NCBI GenBank assembly: GCA_947259375.1
Contig: CAMYLZ010000012.1
Span: 83,552 to 147,551, forward strand
Reading direction: 5' to 3'
Origin: an uncultured Parvularculaceae bacterium
GTDB lineage: Bacteria > Pseudomonadota > Alphaproteobacteria > Caulobacterales > Parvularculaceae
DNA: 64,000 nucleotides
A model generated the notes under the pieces. The model was not told the DNA's origin and did no database searches. It saw nothing but the letters and a program-made list of their open reading frames with translations. Position numbers and translations under genes: made by a program. Within the stretch, counting starts at the first letter, position 1; every line of letters starts with the position of its first letter. This document shows positions 48,978 to 57,137 of this stretch, in pieces.

Positions 48978-50395
48978 TAATCAAGGGCGGCAGCCGGGCA
49001 GCACCAAGGAGCCTCGCCAAGCATCTGATGCGCGGCGACACGAATGAGCGTGTCCTCGTCCTCGGATACGACGGCGTCGCCATCGAAGACCTCAACGCGG
49101 CGCTAGCCGACATGCAGGCGCTGGCATCAGGCACGCGGGGCAAGAAGGGCCTCTACCACGCCAACATCGACCCCCACTCCGACTACAAGATGACGCCGGA
49201 GCAATGGGATCGTTGCGTGGCCGTGCTGGAAAAGGAGCTTGGCCTAGAAGGCCAGCCCCGCGTGGTGGTGCTGCACGAAAAGAAAGGCCGCGAGCATATT
49301 CACGTCGTCTGGGCGCGAACCGACATCGACACGATGACGCTGCGGTCCGATAGCAACAACTATCTTGCCCATGAACGTGCTTCCCACCAGCTCGAAGTGG
49401 AGTTCGGGCACGAGCACGTGCCCGGCGCACATCACAAGCGTGACAAGTCGCAGGACCGGCCCGTCGCCAAGATGAACCGCATGGAGTGGCAGCAGTCCGA
49501 GCGCAGCGGGCTCGACCCCATCGCGCGCAAGGCCGAGATCACCGCCCTCTACGAGCAGTCCGACAACGGCCAGGCATTCAAGAACGCGCTTGAGGAGCAT
49601 GGCTACGTTCTTGCCAATGGCGACAAGCGCGTGTTCGTCTTGGTCGATATCGCTGGCGACGTTCACAGCCTCAATCGGCAGGTCACATCCGCCAAGGCGA
49701 AAGACATCCGCGAGAAGATCGCCGATATCGATCCGGCCAGCCTGCCGGACGTTGCCGAGGCGCAAGAGATACAGGAGCAGCGCCGTGATGCTCGCCGCAG
49801 CGCCTCGGGACGCGAGGAAGCCGAAGAAGGCCGGGGAATGGCTGGAGGCCCGGAGAAATCGCAAGAGGCTTTGCCGATCCTTGCGCCCGACGATCCGGCC
49901 CTTGCAGAGGCCCGTGCCGAGCTAAACCAGAACCACGACCGCCGCCGCGAAATCTTTGCGCAGGATTGGGAGAAGCGGATCGCGCGCGAGATGGATCTGG
50001 TCAATCGCCAGATTCAGGAACAGCGCGATATCGAGCGCAAGGTGGACTGGAAACAGATGGAACCGGGCAAAGGTATTGAACGGTTCGAGCACAAGCTCAA
50101 AGACCGTCTCGACCCGAAGCGGATCAGTGACCGCTATGACGAACGGCAAAGCCGTGAGAAAGAACGCGACGTTCGTGACACTGAGCGCCGCGATGCCCGT
50201 ATGGCTGAGTTGGTGCGTGATCGCGAACAGGCACGAGAGAAGATGGAGAGCAAGTTCGATCAGGAACACTCCCAGCTTGAGGACATGCACCGCCGCGATC
50301 AGGAGCGCGCGCGGCAGCAGGAGCTGGACCGCACCCGCGAACCCCAAACGCCCGAGAGCAAGACCCCCGACCGTGGCGGTGGCTACGACCGATAA
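48974..50395 (+). CDS. Relaxase/mobilisation nuclease, MOBP-like
   Basis: 473 residues. The N-terminal relaxase domain has the histidine triad in GREHIHVVWARTD (about residue 110) with an upstream Asn/Asp-rich segment (HANIDPHSDYKMT). The C-terminal half is a long charged coiled-coil (RDARRSASGREEAEE..., EKERDVRDTERRDARM), typical of plasmid relaxases. It nicks oriT and pilots the strand. GTG start with CGGGAGG upstream, coupled to mobC. A stable two-tier hairpin follows the stop (50396-50427). Confidence 0.92.
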   Translation: MIIKGGSRAAPRSLAKHLMRGDTNERVLVLGYDGVAIEDLNAALADMQALASGTRGKKGLYHANIDPHSDYKMTPEQWDRCVAVLEKELGLEGQPRVVVLHEKKGREHIHVVWARTDIDTMTLRSDSNNYLAHERASHQLEVEFGHEHVPGAHHKRDKSQDRPVAKMNRMEWQQSERSGLDPIARKAEITALYEQSDNGQAFKNALEEHGYVLANGDKRVFVLVDIAGDVHSLNRQVTSAKAKDIREKIADIDPASLPDVAEAQEIQEQRRDARRSASGREEAEEGRGMAGGPEKSQEALPILAPDDPALAEARAELNQNHDRRREIFAQDWEKRIAREMDLVNRQIQEQRDIERKVDWKQMEPGKGIERFEHKLKDRLDPKRISDRYDERQSREKERDVRDTERRDARMAELVRDREQAREKMESKFDQEHSQLEDMHRRDQERARQQELDRTREPQTPESKTPDRGGGYDR

Positions 50396-50427
50396 GCGGT
50401 CCTTCCCGACGGGAGGAGCAGGACCGC
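50396..50427 (+). other. Two-tier hairpin right after the relaxase stop
   Basis: GCGGTCC pairs with GGACCGC, with an inner TTCCC-GAC-GGGA stem. No T run follows, so it is not a standard terminator. It lies where the reading frame of the next gene appears to be already open (see the next entry). Confidence 0.5.
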
Positions 50428-50577
50428 AGGAGCCGACAACCCGTCAAACGGTTCAGCCTCAAAGGGCTGTTCAACAAGCTGACCGGCTTACTTGGCATCC
50501 GGGCGCTGTTCAACTTCTTTGCCCGGCCCCGTGGCCCGAGGCCGGAGCCAATCAAGATCGATCCGTCATGGTTCCCA

Positions 50578-51012
50578 GTGCCACAAACAGTCGTAGCATC
50601 CGAAGAGTCGGACTGGGCACCGCCTTGGGCAGACACATCCAATGTTCTGGCCCCATGGGAGCCGCCTTGGATGCAGGCGTCTGCGCCGTCGCCAGAAGCC
50701 GCGCCGGAGTCACGGCACGATGACGACTACGTCGATGAATACGCCTTTGCCGAGGACAATCCCAGCTTGGACGAGGAGCCCCCGGAGCCAGAGGAAGACA
50801 CGATCACTGTCAAGCCCGGTGAGCGTATGCCGCCCGATGCGGGTGGGTTGCTGAGAGCCTACTATGCCCCTGGCATTGGCGATGTTCGGGTTTATGCCCG
50901 GCTTGATCCGGATGAGATGGATATCGATCCGGGGCAAGTGCTTGGGCCGGATGATATTGAACTGGAACCGGATGCGCCTGATTTTGACAAGAAGCCGAAG
51001 TCACCACGCTGA
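50578..51012 (+). CDS. Hypothetical acidic protein after the relaxase
   Basis: 144 residues from the first usable start (GTG). Strongly acidic and Pro-rich (EEPPEPEEDTITVKPGE, DPDEMDIDPGQVLGPDDIELE), with an aromatic N-terminal part (DWAPPWADTS). The same frame is open upstream back into the relaxase gene and encodes a plausible continuation (RFSLKGLFNKLTGLLGIRALFNFF, shortened here to key residues) from about 50449, yet contains no ATG, GTG or TTG. The true start may therefore be unconventional or reached by frameshift from the relaxase. Family unknown. Confidence 0.5.
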   Translation: MPQTVVASEESDWAPPWADTSNVLAPWEPPWMQASAPSPEAAPESRHDDDYVDEYAFAEDNPSLDEEPPEPEEDTITVKPGERMPPDAGGLLRAYYAPGIGDVRVYARLDPDEMDIDPGQVLGPDDIELEPDAPDFDKKPKSPR

Positions 51013-51275
51013 TGGCCCCACAACTTTAGCAAGGACTTCGTCATCACCATCTAAAGCGGCAAGAGCCGATAGAAAGTAAGAAATTACGCCGAATTCAAAG
51101 ATCAATTTCCGTCACAGACTGTATTCATTGAAGTTTAATAGGGTGCTTGGTAGATTGAAATATAGAGCGACGGCTGCCAATCGGGGGCAAGTAGGCTTTG
51201 CAGCGCTCGAATCCACTGGATATAAGATAGTTGCACAGCCTGCACTGGCCTCCTCCTGCGGAGAAGAATGGAGTC

Positions 51276-52253
51276 ATGACAGCCTCAAAGCACCTCATAG
51301 CGCTGCTACAAAGCCATATAGATGGCGACAATGAGCAGTTCTTGGCTGTGGCTATGCAGGTCGCGGCGCACGAGGCGCGTCAAGGCCACGGCAATCTTGC
51401 TAAGCAACTCCGCGATCTCGTCGATGAAGCACGGTCGCTAAAGGCTAGCAGGACCAGCAAGCCAGTCCCTTTCGCACAGCCGAAGGGAGAGCTCGCTGCG
51501 TTGATCTCCGCCACCTATTCCGATACGCGCCTTACCAGCATGGTGCTACCAACAGCACTGGAAGAGCGTCTGAAGCGGATTGTCACGGAGCAGCGCCAGC
51601 ACCACCGCTTGATTAAGCACGGCCTTCACGCGAGACGAAAGATTCTACTCATCGGCCCTCCGGGCTCGGGCAAAACAATGACTGCTGCCGCTCTGGCAGG
51701 CGAACTCACGCTGCCTCTTTTTACGGTCGTGTTTGATTCTCTGATCACGCGGTTCATGGGTGAAACCGCTGCCAAATTGCGACTTGTTTTCGATGCCATG
51801 CTTGAGACGCGTGGCGTTTATTTCTTCGACGAGTTTGATGCAATTGGTTCCCGGCGAGCGGAAAGAAACGATGTCGGAGAAATACGGCGTGTGCTGAATT
51901 CTTTCCTTCAGTTCCTTGAAAATGATGACAGCGACAGTTTGATCATTGCCGCCACAAATCACCCAGAGCTACTCGACCCAGCACTTTTTAGACGCTTCGA
52001 CGACGTTATCCATTACGAATTGCCTGATACTTCTATTGCTGAAGGTATTTTGAAAACGCGCCTTTCCGGTTTCGATACCAAAGGCATGCGTTGGAAGCAG
52101 GTAGTGGAAGCGACCTCAGGATTGAGCCAGGCCGAAATTTCGAGAGCTGCGGACGAAGCAGCGAAACGGACCATTCTTGATGACCGCACCCGAATTGCGC
52201 GTGACGACCTATTGGGGGCGATAGCGGAGCGCAAAGCGTCCACTGAACGGTAA
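51276..52253 (+). CDS. AAA+ ATPase paired with an S8 protease
   Basis: About 325 residues. An N-terminal helical region (about 1-95) precedes a classic AAA module: Walker A GPPGSGKT (about residue 126), Walker B VYFFDEFDAIG (about 184), sensor 1 in IIAATNHPELLD, and arginine fingers in LFRRFDD. The C-terminal small domain includes SGLSQAEISRAADEAAK. Similar to FtsH/Vps4-type unfoldases but soluble. The ATG at 51276 has a GGAG-containing leader; the frame extends 15 codons further up. The subtilisin-like protease gene starts 15 bases after its stop, so the two likely form one system. The 263-base gap before it is AT-rich and probably carries their promoter. Confidence 0.88.
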   Translation: MTASKHLIALLQSHIDGDNEQFLAVAMQVAAHEARQGHGNLAKQLRDLVDEARSLKASRTSKPVPFAQPKGELAALISATYSDTRLTSMVLPTALEERLKRIVTEQRQHHRLIKHGLHARRKILLIGPPGSGKTMTAAALAGELTLPLFTVVFDSLITRFMGETAAKLRLVFDAMLETRGVYFFDEFDAIGSRRAERNDVGEIRRVLNSFLQFLENDDSDSLIIAATNHPELLDPALFRRFDDVIHYELPDTSIAEGILKTRLSGFDTKGMRWKQVVEATSGLSQAEISRAADEAAKRTILDDRTRIARDDLLGAIAERKASTER

Positions 52254-52268
52254 TCGGGGGCGCTACTT

Positions 52269-54812
52269 ATGGCAGAAGAAGATCAGCGACAACTTCCACA
52301 TATTTATCTACCCGCGCACGGCGAGAGAGAAGATTTTACGTCGCCCCAGGGTGGCGGGGGTAGCGGAACGATCCCTCAGCGGAGCCGTGAGCAGCACGCC
52401 CGGCGGCTCGATCAAATGCTTACAGCAGCTGTTGAAGCAGCTCAGGAGCGGATCGCCGATCGTGACCCTGACATCAGTGGTGGTACGCCGGGCTTCTACC
52501 TTGAATTTGAGCTCCCGCAGTCACAACAGTCTATGCTGGACAAGCTGGAAAACAAACAAGGAAGAGAGCACATCGAGTTGGTGGCCGCACGTCCGTCCGG
52601 CGATGATCCAAATCTCATCAAAGCCACAGTGTTTGTCCCTGAATCAAAGCGTGACCACTTTCTTCGCAAAGTTCGAGCCTATGGAGAAGAGGACAATGTC
52701 CGATACCAGAAGGACGACGAGGGCAACTTCATCCACGATGAAGTTGGAAATCGCGTAGAGAAATCCCGTCGTCCTAAGAATGAAGACTTGGTCGCTTCAT
52801 TGGAAACGGCAAGGATTGCGGAGGCGGAGTCACTTTATACGGATGATCTACGGCTATTCCCAGAGGCGGGGCAGGAAGTCTGGTGGGAAGTATGGCTAAG
52901 ACATGACGGCCGCCCCATTCTGGAACACGCTGTGGGTCAACTCGAACTAGCAACCAAAGAGCATTCTGTGACCTTCCCCGAACGGGAGGTGGTCCTAGTT
53001 CGCGCTGCCCCGGAATCAATTGGTCTGATCATTTCCAATACCGATGCGATAGCCGAGCTTCGAATGGCGCGGGATACTCCGTCCTTCTTTATGGAGATGG
53101 ACGGAGCAGAACAGATTGAGTGGTCACAAGAGCTTGCTGAACGAATTGTTGCGCCGGCGGGCGATGCTCCTGCCGTGTGCCTGCTCGATAGTGGGACCAC
53201 GCGTCGTCATCCTCTCATTACTCCCGCTCTTGCAGATGAAGATCAACAGGCTTGGGATGCTAACTGGAACGTTGAAGATGTTGGTGCTCAGTGGCTTGGG
53301 CACGGCACTCAGATGAGCGGCGTAGCGCTATATGGCGACTTGACGGACGCGCTCGTGGCGAATGGACCAGTTGAACTCCGTCACAGGCTCGAATCCGTAA
53401 AAATTCTCCCTGATCATGGTGCCAATGACCCCGATTTATACGGCTATATAACGGCCACTGCTGTGGGACGTACAGAAGTCCAGGCGCCCGAACGACCCCG
53501 CGCCTATTGTCTCGCCGTCACTAGCGAAGGAGATCATTGGCGTGGCCGACCGTCATCCTGGTCCGCAAAGGTGGATGACCTCGCCTATGGCGACGGAGAA
53601 GATCAGCGACTCATCACGATCTCCGCTGGCAATATTCGAACCTACTATCCAGCAGGAGAATACCTAGATCAGAATGACACTGCGGCTATCGAGAATCCTG
53701 CGCAGGCTTGGAATGCGCTCACGGTAGGGGCCGCCACCGACAAAGTTACGATCACGCATCCTGATTTTCAAGGATGGGAGGTCATGGCAACGGCAGGAGA
53801 CCTCTCTCCTTGCAGTCGCACATCGGTGAACTGGAATCACGATTGGCCAATCAAGCCAGATGTAGTTTTCGAAGGTGGGAACCATGGTATCGACCCCGCA
53901 ACTGGCGCTGGCGATCACGTTGACGATCTGGCGCTGCTAACCACCTTTAACCGTCCTGAAGAGCGCGCTTTCACCGTGACGGGAGATACGAGCGCCGCCA
54001 CTGCGCAAGCTGCGCGTATGGCGGCTCAGATCCTTGCGGATCGACCTGGCCTTTGGCCGGAGTCTGTGCGCGCGCTTATCGTCCATTCAGCCGAATGGAC
54101 GCCCGCGATGCTTGCGCATTTACCTCAAAATCCGAACAAGATCCATCAAAGGCTGATTTTGCGCCGGTATGGATATGGTGTCCCGAGTTTTGAGAAGGCA
54201 GTGCGCAGCCTCACTAGTGACGTGACCATGGTGATTGAGTCCGACCTACAGCCGTTTCTCCTTGAAGGGGCAAAGACCCGCAGCTGCGATATGATGCTGC
54301 ATGACTTGCCTTGGCCTGAGGAGGCGCTGAATGCGCTTGGCGAAACTCTGGTCGAGATGAGAACGACCTTGAGCTATTTTATAGAGCCTAATCCCGGTGA
54401 GCGCGGTTGGACGAAACGCCATAGCTACAGCGGCCACGGATTACGATTTTCGGTTAAACGCCCCGAAGAGAGTGTCGATCGGTTCCGCCGAAGAGTGAAC
54501 AAAGCGGCACGCGATGAGGATGAGCGCGTGGCTGGCGCGGGAAGTGATGACGGATGGGTGCTTGGGCCTCGCCTTCGTGATCGAGGTTCGGTTCATTCTG
54601 ACGTTTGGAGGGGCACAGCGACTGACCTTGCAAATCGCCATGCGATAGGAGTCTATCCCATCGGAGGGTGGTGGCGAGAGAAGCCAAGGCTGGAACGCGC
54701 TGACCGGCGCGTTCGATACTCTTTGGTCGTTAGTCTTCGTGCTAACGTCGAGATCGATCTATACACCGAGATTGCCAATGCAATTGGCGTCGAGATCGAG
54801 ATCGAGACTTAG
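52269..54812 (+). CDS. S8 subtilisin-like serine protease, cytoplasmic
   Basis: 847 residues. No signal peptide. An N-terminal region of about 280 residues without known motifs is followed by the protease with complete triad: Asp in AVCLLDSGT (about 305), His in GHGTQMSG (about 345), Ser in TGDTSAATAQAA (about 574). The C-terminal 270 residues form a beta-rich domain. Lack of a secretion signal and pairing with the AAA+ ATPase suggest an intracellular, ATPase-gated protease, possibly defence or stress triggered. Similar AAA/S8 pairs occur on mobile elements; what activates this one is unknown. Confidence 0.88.
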   Translation: MAEEDQRQLPHIYLPAHGEREDFTSPQGGGGSGTIPQRSREQHARRLDQMLTAAVEAAQERIADRDPDISGGTPGFYLEFELPQSQQSMLDKLENKQGREHIELVAARPSGDDPNLIKATVFVPESKRDHFLRKVRAYGEEDNVRYQKDDEGNFIHDEVGNRVEKSRRPKNEDLVASLETARIAEAESLYTDDLRLFPEAGQEVWWEVWLRHDGRPILEHAVGQLELATKEHSVTFPEREVVLVRAAPESIGLIISNTDAIAELRMARDTPSFFMEMDGAEQIEWSQELAERIVAPAGDAPAVCLLDSGTTRRHPLITPALADEDQQAWDANWNVEDVGAQWLGHGTQMSGVALYGDLTDALVANGPVELRHRLESVKILPDHGANDPDLYGYITATAVGRTEVQAPERPRAYCLAVTSEGDHWRGRPSSWSAKVDDLAYGDGEDQRLITISAGNIRTYYPAGEYLDQNDTAAIENPAQAWNALTVGAATDKVTITHPDFQGWEVMATAGDLSPCSRTSVNWNHDWPIKPDVVFEGGNHGIDPATGAGDHVDDLALLTTFNRPEERAFTVTGDTSAATAQAARMAAQILADRPGLWPESVRALIVHSAEWTPAMLAHLPQNPNKIHQRLILRRYGYGVPSFEKAVRSLTSDVTMVIESDLQPFLLEGAKTRSCDMMLHDLPWPEEALNALGETLVEMRTTLSYFIEPNPGERGWTKRHSYSGHGLRFSVKRPEESVDRFRRRVNKAARDEDERVAGAGSDDGWVLGPRLRDRGSVHSDVWRGTATDLANRHAIGVYPIGGWWREKPRLERADRRVRYSLVVSLRANVEIDLYTEIANAIGVEIEIET

Positions 54813-54888
54813 GCCCATCGGCACACCGTTTCCCAGTTCCGTTGAGCCGCAAAGTGCAGGATTGTTTCGCCATGTCTAAAGGAGTGTC

Positions 54889-55440
54889 TCACTTCCTATC
54901 CCGCAAAACCGTCAGCGCCTTCACCCGTTCCGCATGACGCAGGCTGACGGCTTTGCCGAATTCCAGCACGACATCTTCATGCCCCTTGTGTTCGGCCCAG
55001 AACGCCGCCGTGCGGTCCTTGTCCGTCAGCGCATTTGTGTCCGCGCCGTGATCCAGAAGCAGCGCAACGGCGTCACCACGTCCGCACCATGCCGCGACGT
55101 GCAGGGGCGTCCATTGCCGGTCAGCTTGAGCGTTTACGTCCGCGCCCTTTTTCAGCAGCTCTTCCATGGTCTTCGTATGGCTGTAGCTTCCGGCGATATG
55201 CAGCGCGGTCCACATGCCTTTGTCCATTGTGCGCGCATTCACCGGCGCACCGGCTTCCAGCAGTAAACGGATTATCTCCGGGGTTTCCTCCAGCGCGGCC
55301 ACATGCAGCGGCATCCAGCCTCTGTCGTCAGGGGCAGACAGCTTCGCCCCGGTCAGGATCAGGGATCGGCACCTTGCAAGGTCGCCCTCGCGTATGGCCT
55401 TCAGCAGCCTTAGCCCGATCAGCTCCGCGCTTTCATTCAC
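54889..55440 (-). CDS. Ankyrin repeat protein
   Basis: 183 residues with about four ankyrin repeats: GWMPLHVAALEETPEIIRLLLEAGAP, MWTALHIAGSYSHTKTMEELLKKGAD, QWTPLHVAAWCGRGDAVALLLDHGAD and a degenerate last one (all given in part). A protein-protein interaction module with no catalytic motif. GTG start at 55440 overlaps the stop of a small upstream frame by eight bases, and AAGG precedes it. Partner unknown. Confidence 0.85.
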   Translation of the reverse strand: MNESAELIGLRLLKAIREGDLARCRSLILTGAKLSAPDDRGWMPLHVAALEETPEIIRLLLEAGAPVNARTMDKGMWTALHIAGSYSHTKTMEELLKKGADVNAQADRQWTPLHVAAWCGRGDAVALLLDHGADTNALTDKDRTAAFWAEHKGHEDVVLEFGKAVSLRHAERVKALTVLRDRK

Positions 55441-55621
55441 CGGTCTTGCCTTTCACACCTTGCCTTGCGGTGGCAGGTGTTTGGTTCTCGCGCATATGCC
55501 CATCCACCGCCGGGTTTTGTCCTCCTGAAACGGCCTGTTCTAGCCGTCTGGAACCGTCCGCAAGGCTGCCCGCCAGCATAGCAGGCGGCGCGCTTTGCCG
55601 CGACCGTGTATCCCGCACCAC
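55433..55621 (-). CDS. Possible small protein coupled to the ankyrin gene
   Basis: 62-codon frame ending in TGA eight bases into the ankyrin gene, a layout typical of translational coupling. Residues are polar (QAVSGGQNPAVDGHMRENQTP) with no recognised family. GTG start is weak. Listed because of the overlap, with low confidence. Confidence 0.3.
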   Translation of the reverse strand: MVRDTRSRQSAPPAMLAGSLADGSRRLEQAVSGGQNPAVDGHMRENQTPATARQGVKGKTGE

Positions 55622-55711
55622 ACGCTAGCGCGGCCTTGCCGTCCGGTCCTCCAACGACGGCTTCCCACGATCCGTATTCGGACATCAATCCCAACGATGG
55701 AGGACATCGAT

Positions 55712-55918
55712 ATGAGCGAGAACACCAAAAACACAAGCGCACCCAGCCACATCGTCTGGTTCGCGCCAGACCGGGAAAACGCGCCCTGGACCCGCATCGG
55801 AGCGCAGTGGCCGACCAAGAACGGCAGGAGCCACCGCCAGGTGCTCACCGTCATCCCGACCGCACCGGGCCGCATCTTCGTCTGCCCCAATCAACCGAAA
55901 ACCGGGGCCGCTGCATAA
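55712..55918 (+). CDS. Small conserved-looking plasmid-type protein
   Basis: 68 residues. The ATG at 55712 follows GGAGG by eight bases, a strong ribosome site. The sequence PWTRIGAQWPTKNGRSHRQVL resembles small proteins widely carried by plasmids and conjugative elements (IGA-WP-K-G pattern); function unknown. The stop lies in the loop of a hairpin. Confidence 0.7.
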   Translation: MSENTKNTSAPSHIVWFAPDRENAPWTRIGAQWPTKNGRSHRQVLTVIPTAPGRIFVCPNQPKTGAAA

Positions 55919-55925
55919 GCGGCCC
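55905..55925 (+). terminator. Hairpin overlapping the stop of the small gene
   Basis: GGGCCGCT-GCATA-AGCGGCCC, with the TAA stop (55916-55918) in loop and arm. Same design as the ardC terminator at 43984 but without a T run, so its terminator strength is doubtful. Confidence 0.45.
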
Positions 55926-55946
55926 CCACAAGAAGGAGGAACTCCC

Positions 55947-56309
55947 GTGAGCCTTAAAGACACATTCCGCCAACTCGCCAAGTGCGTCCTTATCCGCTAC
56001 AGCGAATGGAACGGCGTGAAAATCCAAATCGACTACAAGCCCTCTTGGTTTCTGGTGCTTCGCCGCATCTACAACTACGATCTGGCCCACCTGAAAATCA
56101 GAACGATAGCCCCCGAAGGCATTCCGCTTCCCATTACGAAAACCGGCACCACGACGATGATTGCGTACCGTACCGAGGTCGATGAAGCCGGTGGCCCCGA
56201 AGCCTATGTCCTTGAGCAGATCGCTATCCGTGAACAGTCAGCTGAATACAAGGCAGAGCAGGAAGCCGCACGGCAAGGCGATCTGTTCGCTTTCGCGCTT
56301 GAGGATTGA
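55947..56309 (+). CDS. Hypothetical protein near the right end of the island
   Basis: 120 residues, GTG start with AAGGAGGA seven bases upstream. Mixed alpha/beta look (WNGVKIQIDYKPSWFLVLRRIYNYDLAHLKI), then a helical acidic tail (EQSAEYKAEQEAARQGDLF). No family recognised. Likely co-transcribed with the 68-residue gene 28 bases upstream. Confidence 0.65.
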   Translation: MSLKDTFRQLAKCVLIRYSEWNGVKIQIDYKPSWFLVLRRIYNYDLAHLKIRTIAPEGIPLPITKTGTTTMIAYRTEVDEAGGPEAYVLEQIAIREQSAEYKAEQEAARQGDLFAFALED

Positions 56310-56340
56310 CGATGGCCGCTCTTCCGGTAGCTGCCAATTG

Positions 56341-56361
56341 GCCGGGGCTCAAAGCCCCGGC
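56341..56361. terminator. Perfect 9-bp hairpin between converging small genes
   Basis: GCCGGGGCT-CAA-AGCCCCGGC. The stop codon of the minus-strand gene (56349-56351) lies at its loop. No T run on either side, so a terminator or processing role is possible but not certain. Confidence 0.45.
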
Positions 56362-56582
56362 TTCGGTGTTCTGATCCGGCGAGGTGCCGGGATGAAGGTG
56401 CGCATCTGCGCATCCTTGTATGCGATGATTTTGGCGATCCGTCGCATTGCCGCGACGGCTTCGGCGTGCTCCGGGGTGCAGGGCCGTGTCGAGATAATGG
56501 CCTTGCGTGCCATTTTGAACATTGCGCTCAGTTCCGTGATCGACAGGCCGTGGAGTTGTTCGCAGCTCATCCGGTAGGTCAT
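56349..56582 (-). CDS. Small helical hypothetical protein
   Basis: 77 residues, mostly helical (LSITELSAMFKMARKAII, then AEAVAAMRRIAKIIAYKDAQ) with a basic C-terminus. AAGGAG lies about seven bases before the ATG on the minus strand, supporting translation. Unrecognised; typical of small genes on mobilisable elements. Confidence 0.55.
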   Translation of the reverse strand: MTYRMSCEQLHGLSITELSAMFKMARKAIISTRPCTPEHAEAVAAMRRIAKIIAYKDAQMRTFIPAPRRIRTPKPGL

Positions 56583-56607
56583 TGGTCTTCTCCTTCTCGT
56601 CTCTCCA

Positions 56608-56786
56608 GCCGCGACCGTCGCGGCCTTGATGACGCCCGGAAGAAGCGCTCCGCCCGGAGCCGCATCCGTCAGGACCGGAACGAAAGAGAAGGACTGGCCT
56701 ATGCCGCATGCGCGGTAGCCAGTTGCGGCGCACGCAGGGCGGTGCGCCAGAACGCAGGAAAAAGGCCCGCGCGGGACGCGAGCCTT
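56608..56786. other. Stem-loop cluster between the small gene and the island tRNA
   Basis: The 330-base stretch 56583-56912 has no supported gene. It contains hairpins at 56608-56624 (GCCGCGA-CCG-TCGCGGC), 56704-56715, 56727-56748 (GGCGCAC/GTGCGCC) and 56762-56786 (ten pairs with one wobble or mismatch). The rest, 56787-56912, is AT-richer and must hold the tRNA promoter. Confidence 0.5.
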
Positions 56787-56912
56787 GAGAGACGTGGAGA
56801 AGATTGATGATGAACGGAAGCTGATGGACAGCCATCTCAGGTGTCGGTCAGGGAAATATCGACCAGTTTAAACTTCCACTTTTTGATGCAGACAGGTATC
56901 TATATTCGATGA

Positions 56913-56989
56913 CTCCCCGTAGCTCAGCAGGATAGAGCGACGGTTTCCTAAACCGTAGGTCAGAGGTTCGAGTCCTCTCGGGGAGGCCA
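56913..56989 (+). tRNA. Intact tRNA-Arg (CCT) carried by the island
   Basis: 77-nt cloverleaf with encoded CCA. Acceptor CTCCCCG/CGGGGAG, D-arm GCTC/GAGC, anticodon stem ACGGT/ACCGT around TTCCTAA (anticodon CCT), T-arm AGAGG/CCTCT. Same anticodon as the chromosomal tRNA the island has split, so it very likely supplies the lost function. Its anticodon stem differs from the att core (GGT-loop-ACC against AGA-loop-TCT), which would spare it from the island's own integrase. Confidence 0.95.
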
Positions 56990-57137
56990 CCCCCTTCCCG
57001 AATCGCCGAAATTTCCACACTTTCTTACACACTTTCACATTTTTTTATTTTTTGTTGTGTATTATCAATGCGTTGAATATGGGGCCTGTTGATTCCTAAT
57101 CCTGAGGCCACTGGTTCGAATCCAGTCGGGGAGGCCA
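56990..57137 (+). repeat. Right-end repeat unit A (arm sites plus tRNA 3' half)
   Basis: AT-rich stretch with CACACTTT, TTACACACTTT and TCACATTTT (57016-57043), then GGGGCCTGTT, the att core and a tRNA-Arg 3' half. Unit B (57138-57285) repeats the same order with clear sequence similarity. The two tandem units of about 148 bp look like two successive attR ends. Confidence 0.75.
57091..57137 (+). pseudogene. Relic tRNA-Arg(CCT) 3' half inside the island
   Basis: GATTCCTAATC, then CTGAGG, T-arm ACTGG/CCAGT and acceptor strand CGGGGAG with GCCA end. It lacks its 5' half, which should begin CTCCCCG. It is neither the host tRNA half (acceptor CGGGGAC) nor part of the intact tRNA at 56913. Best read as what remains of an earlier element's own tRNA after a later insertion. 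Confidence 0.75.
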
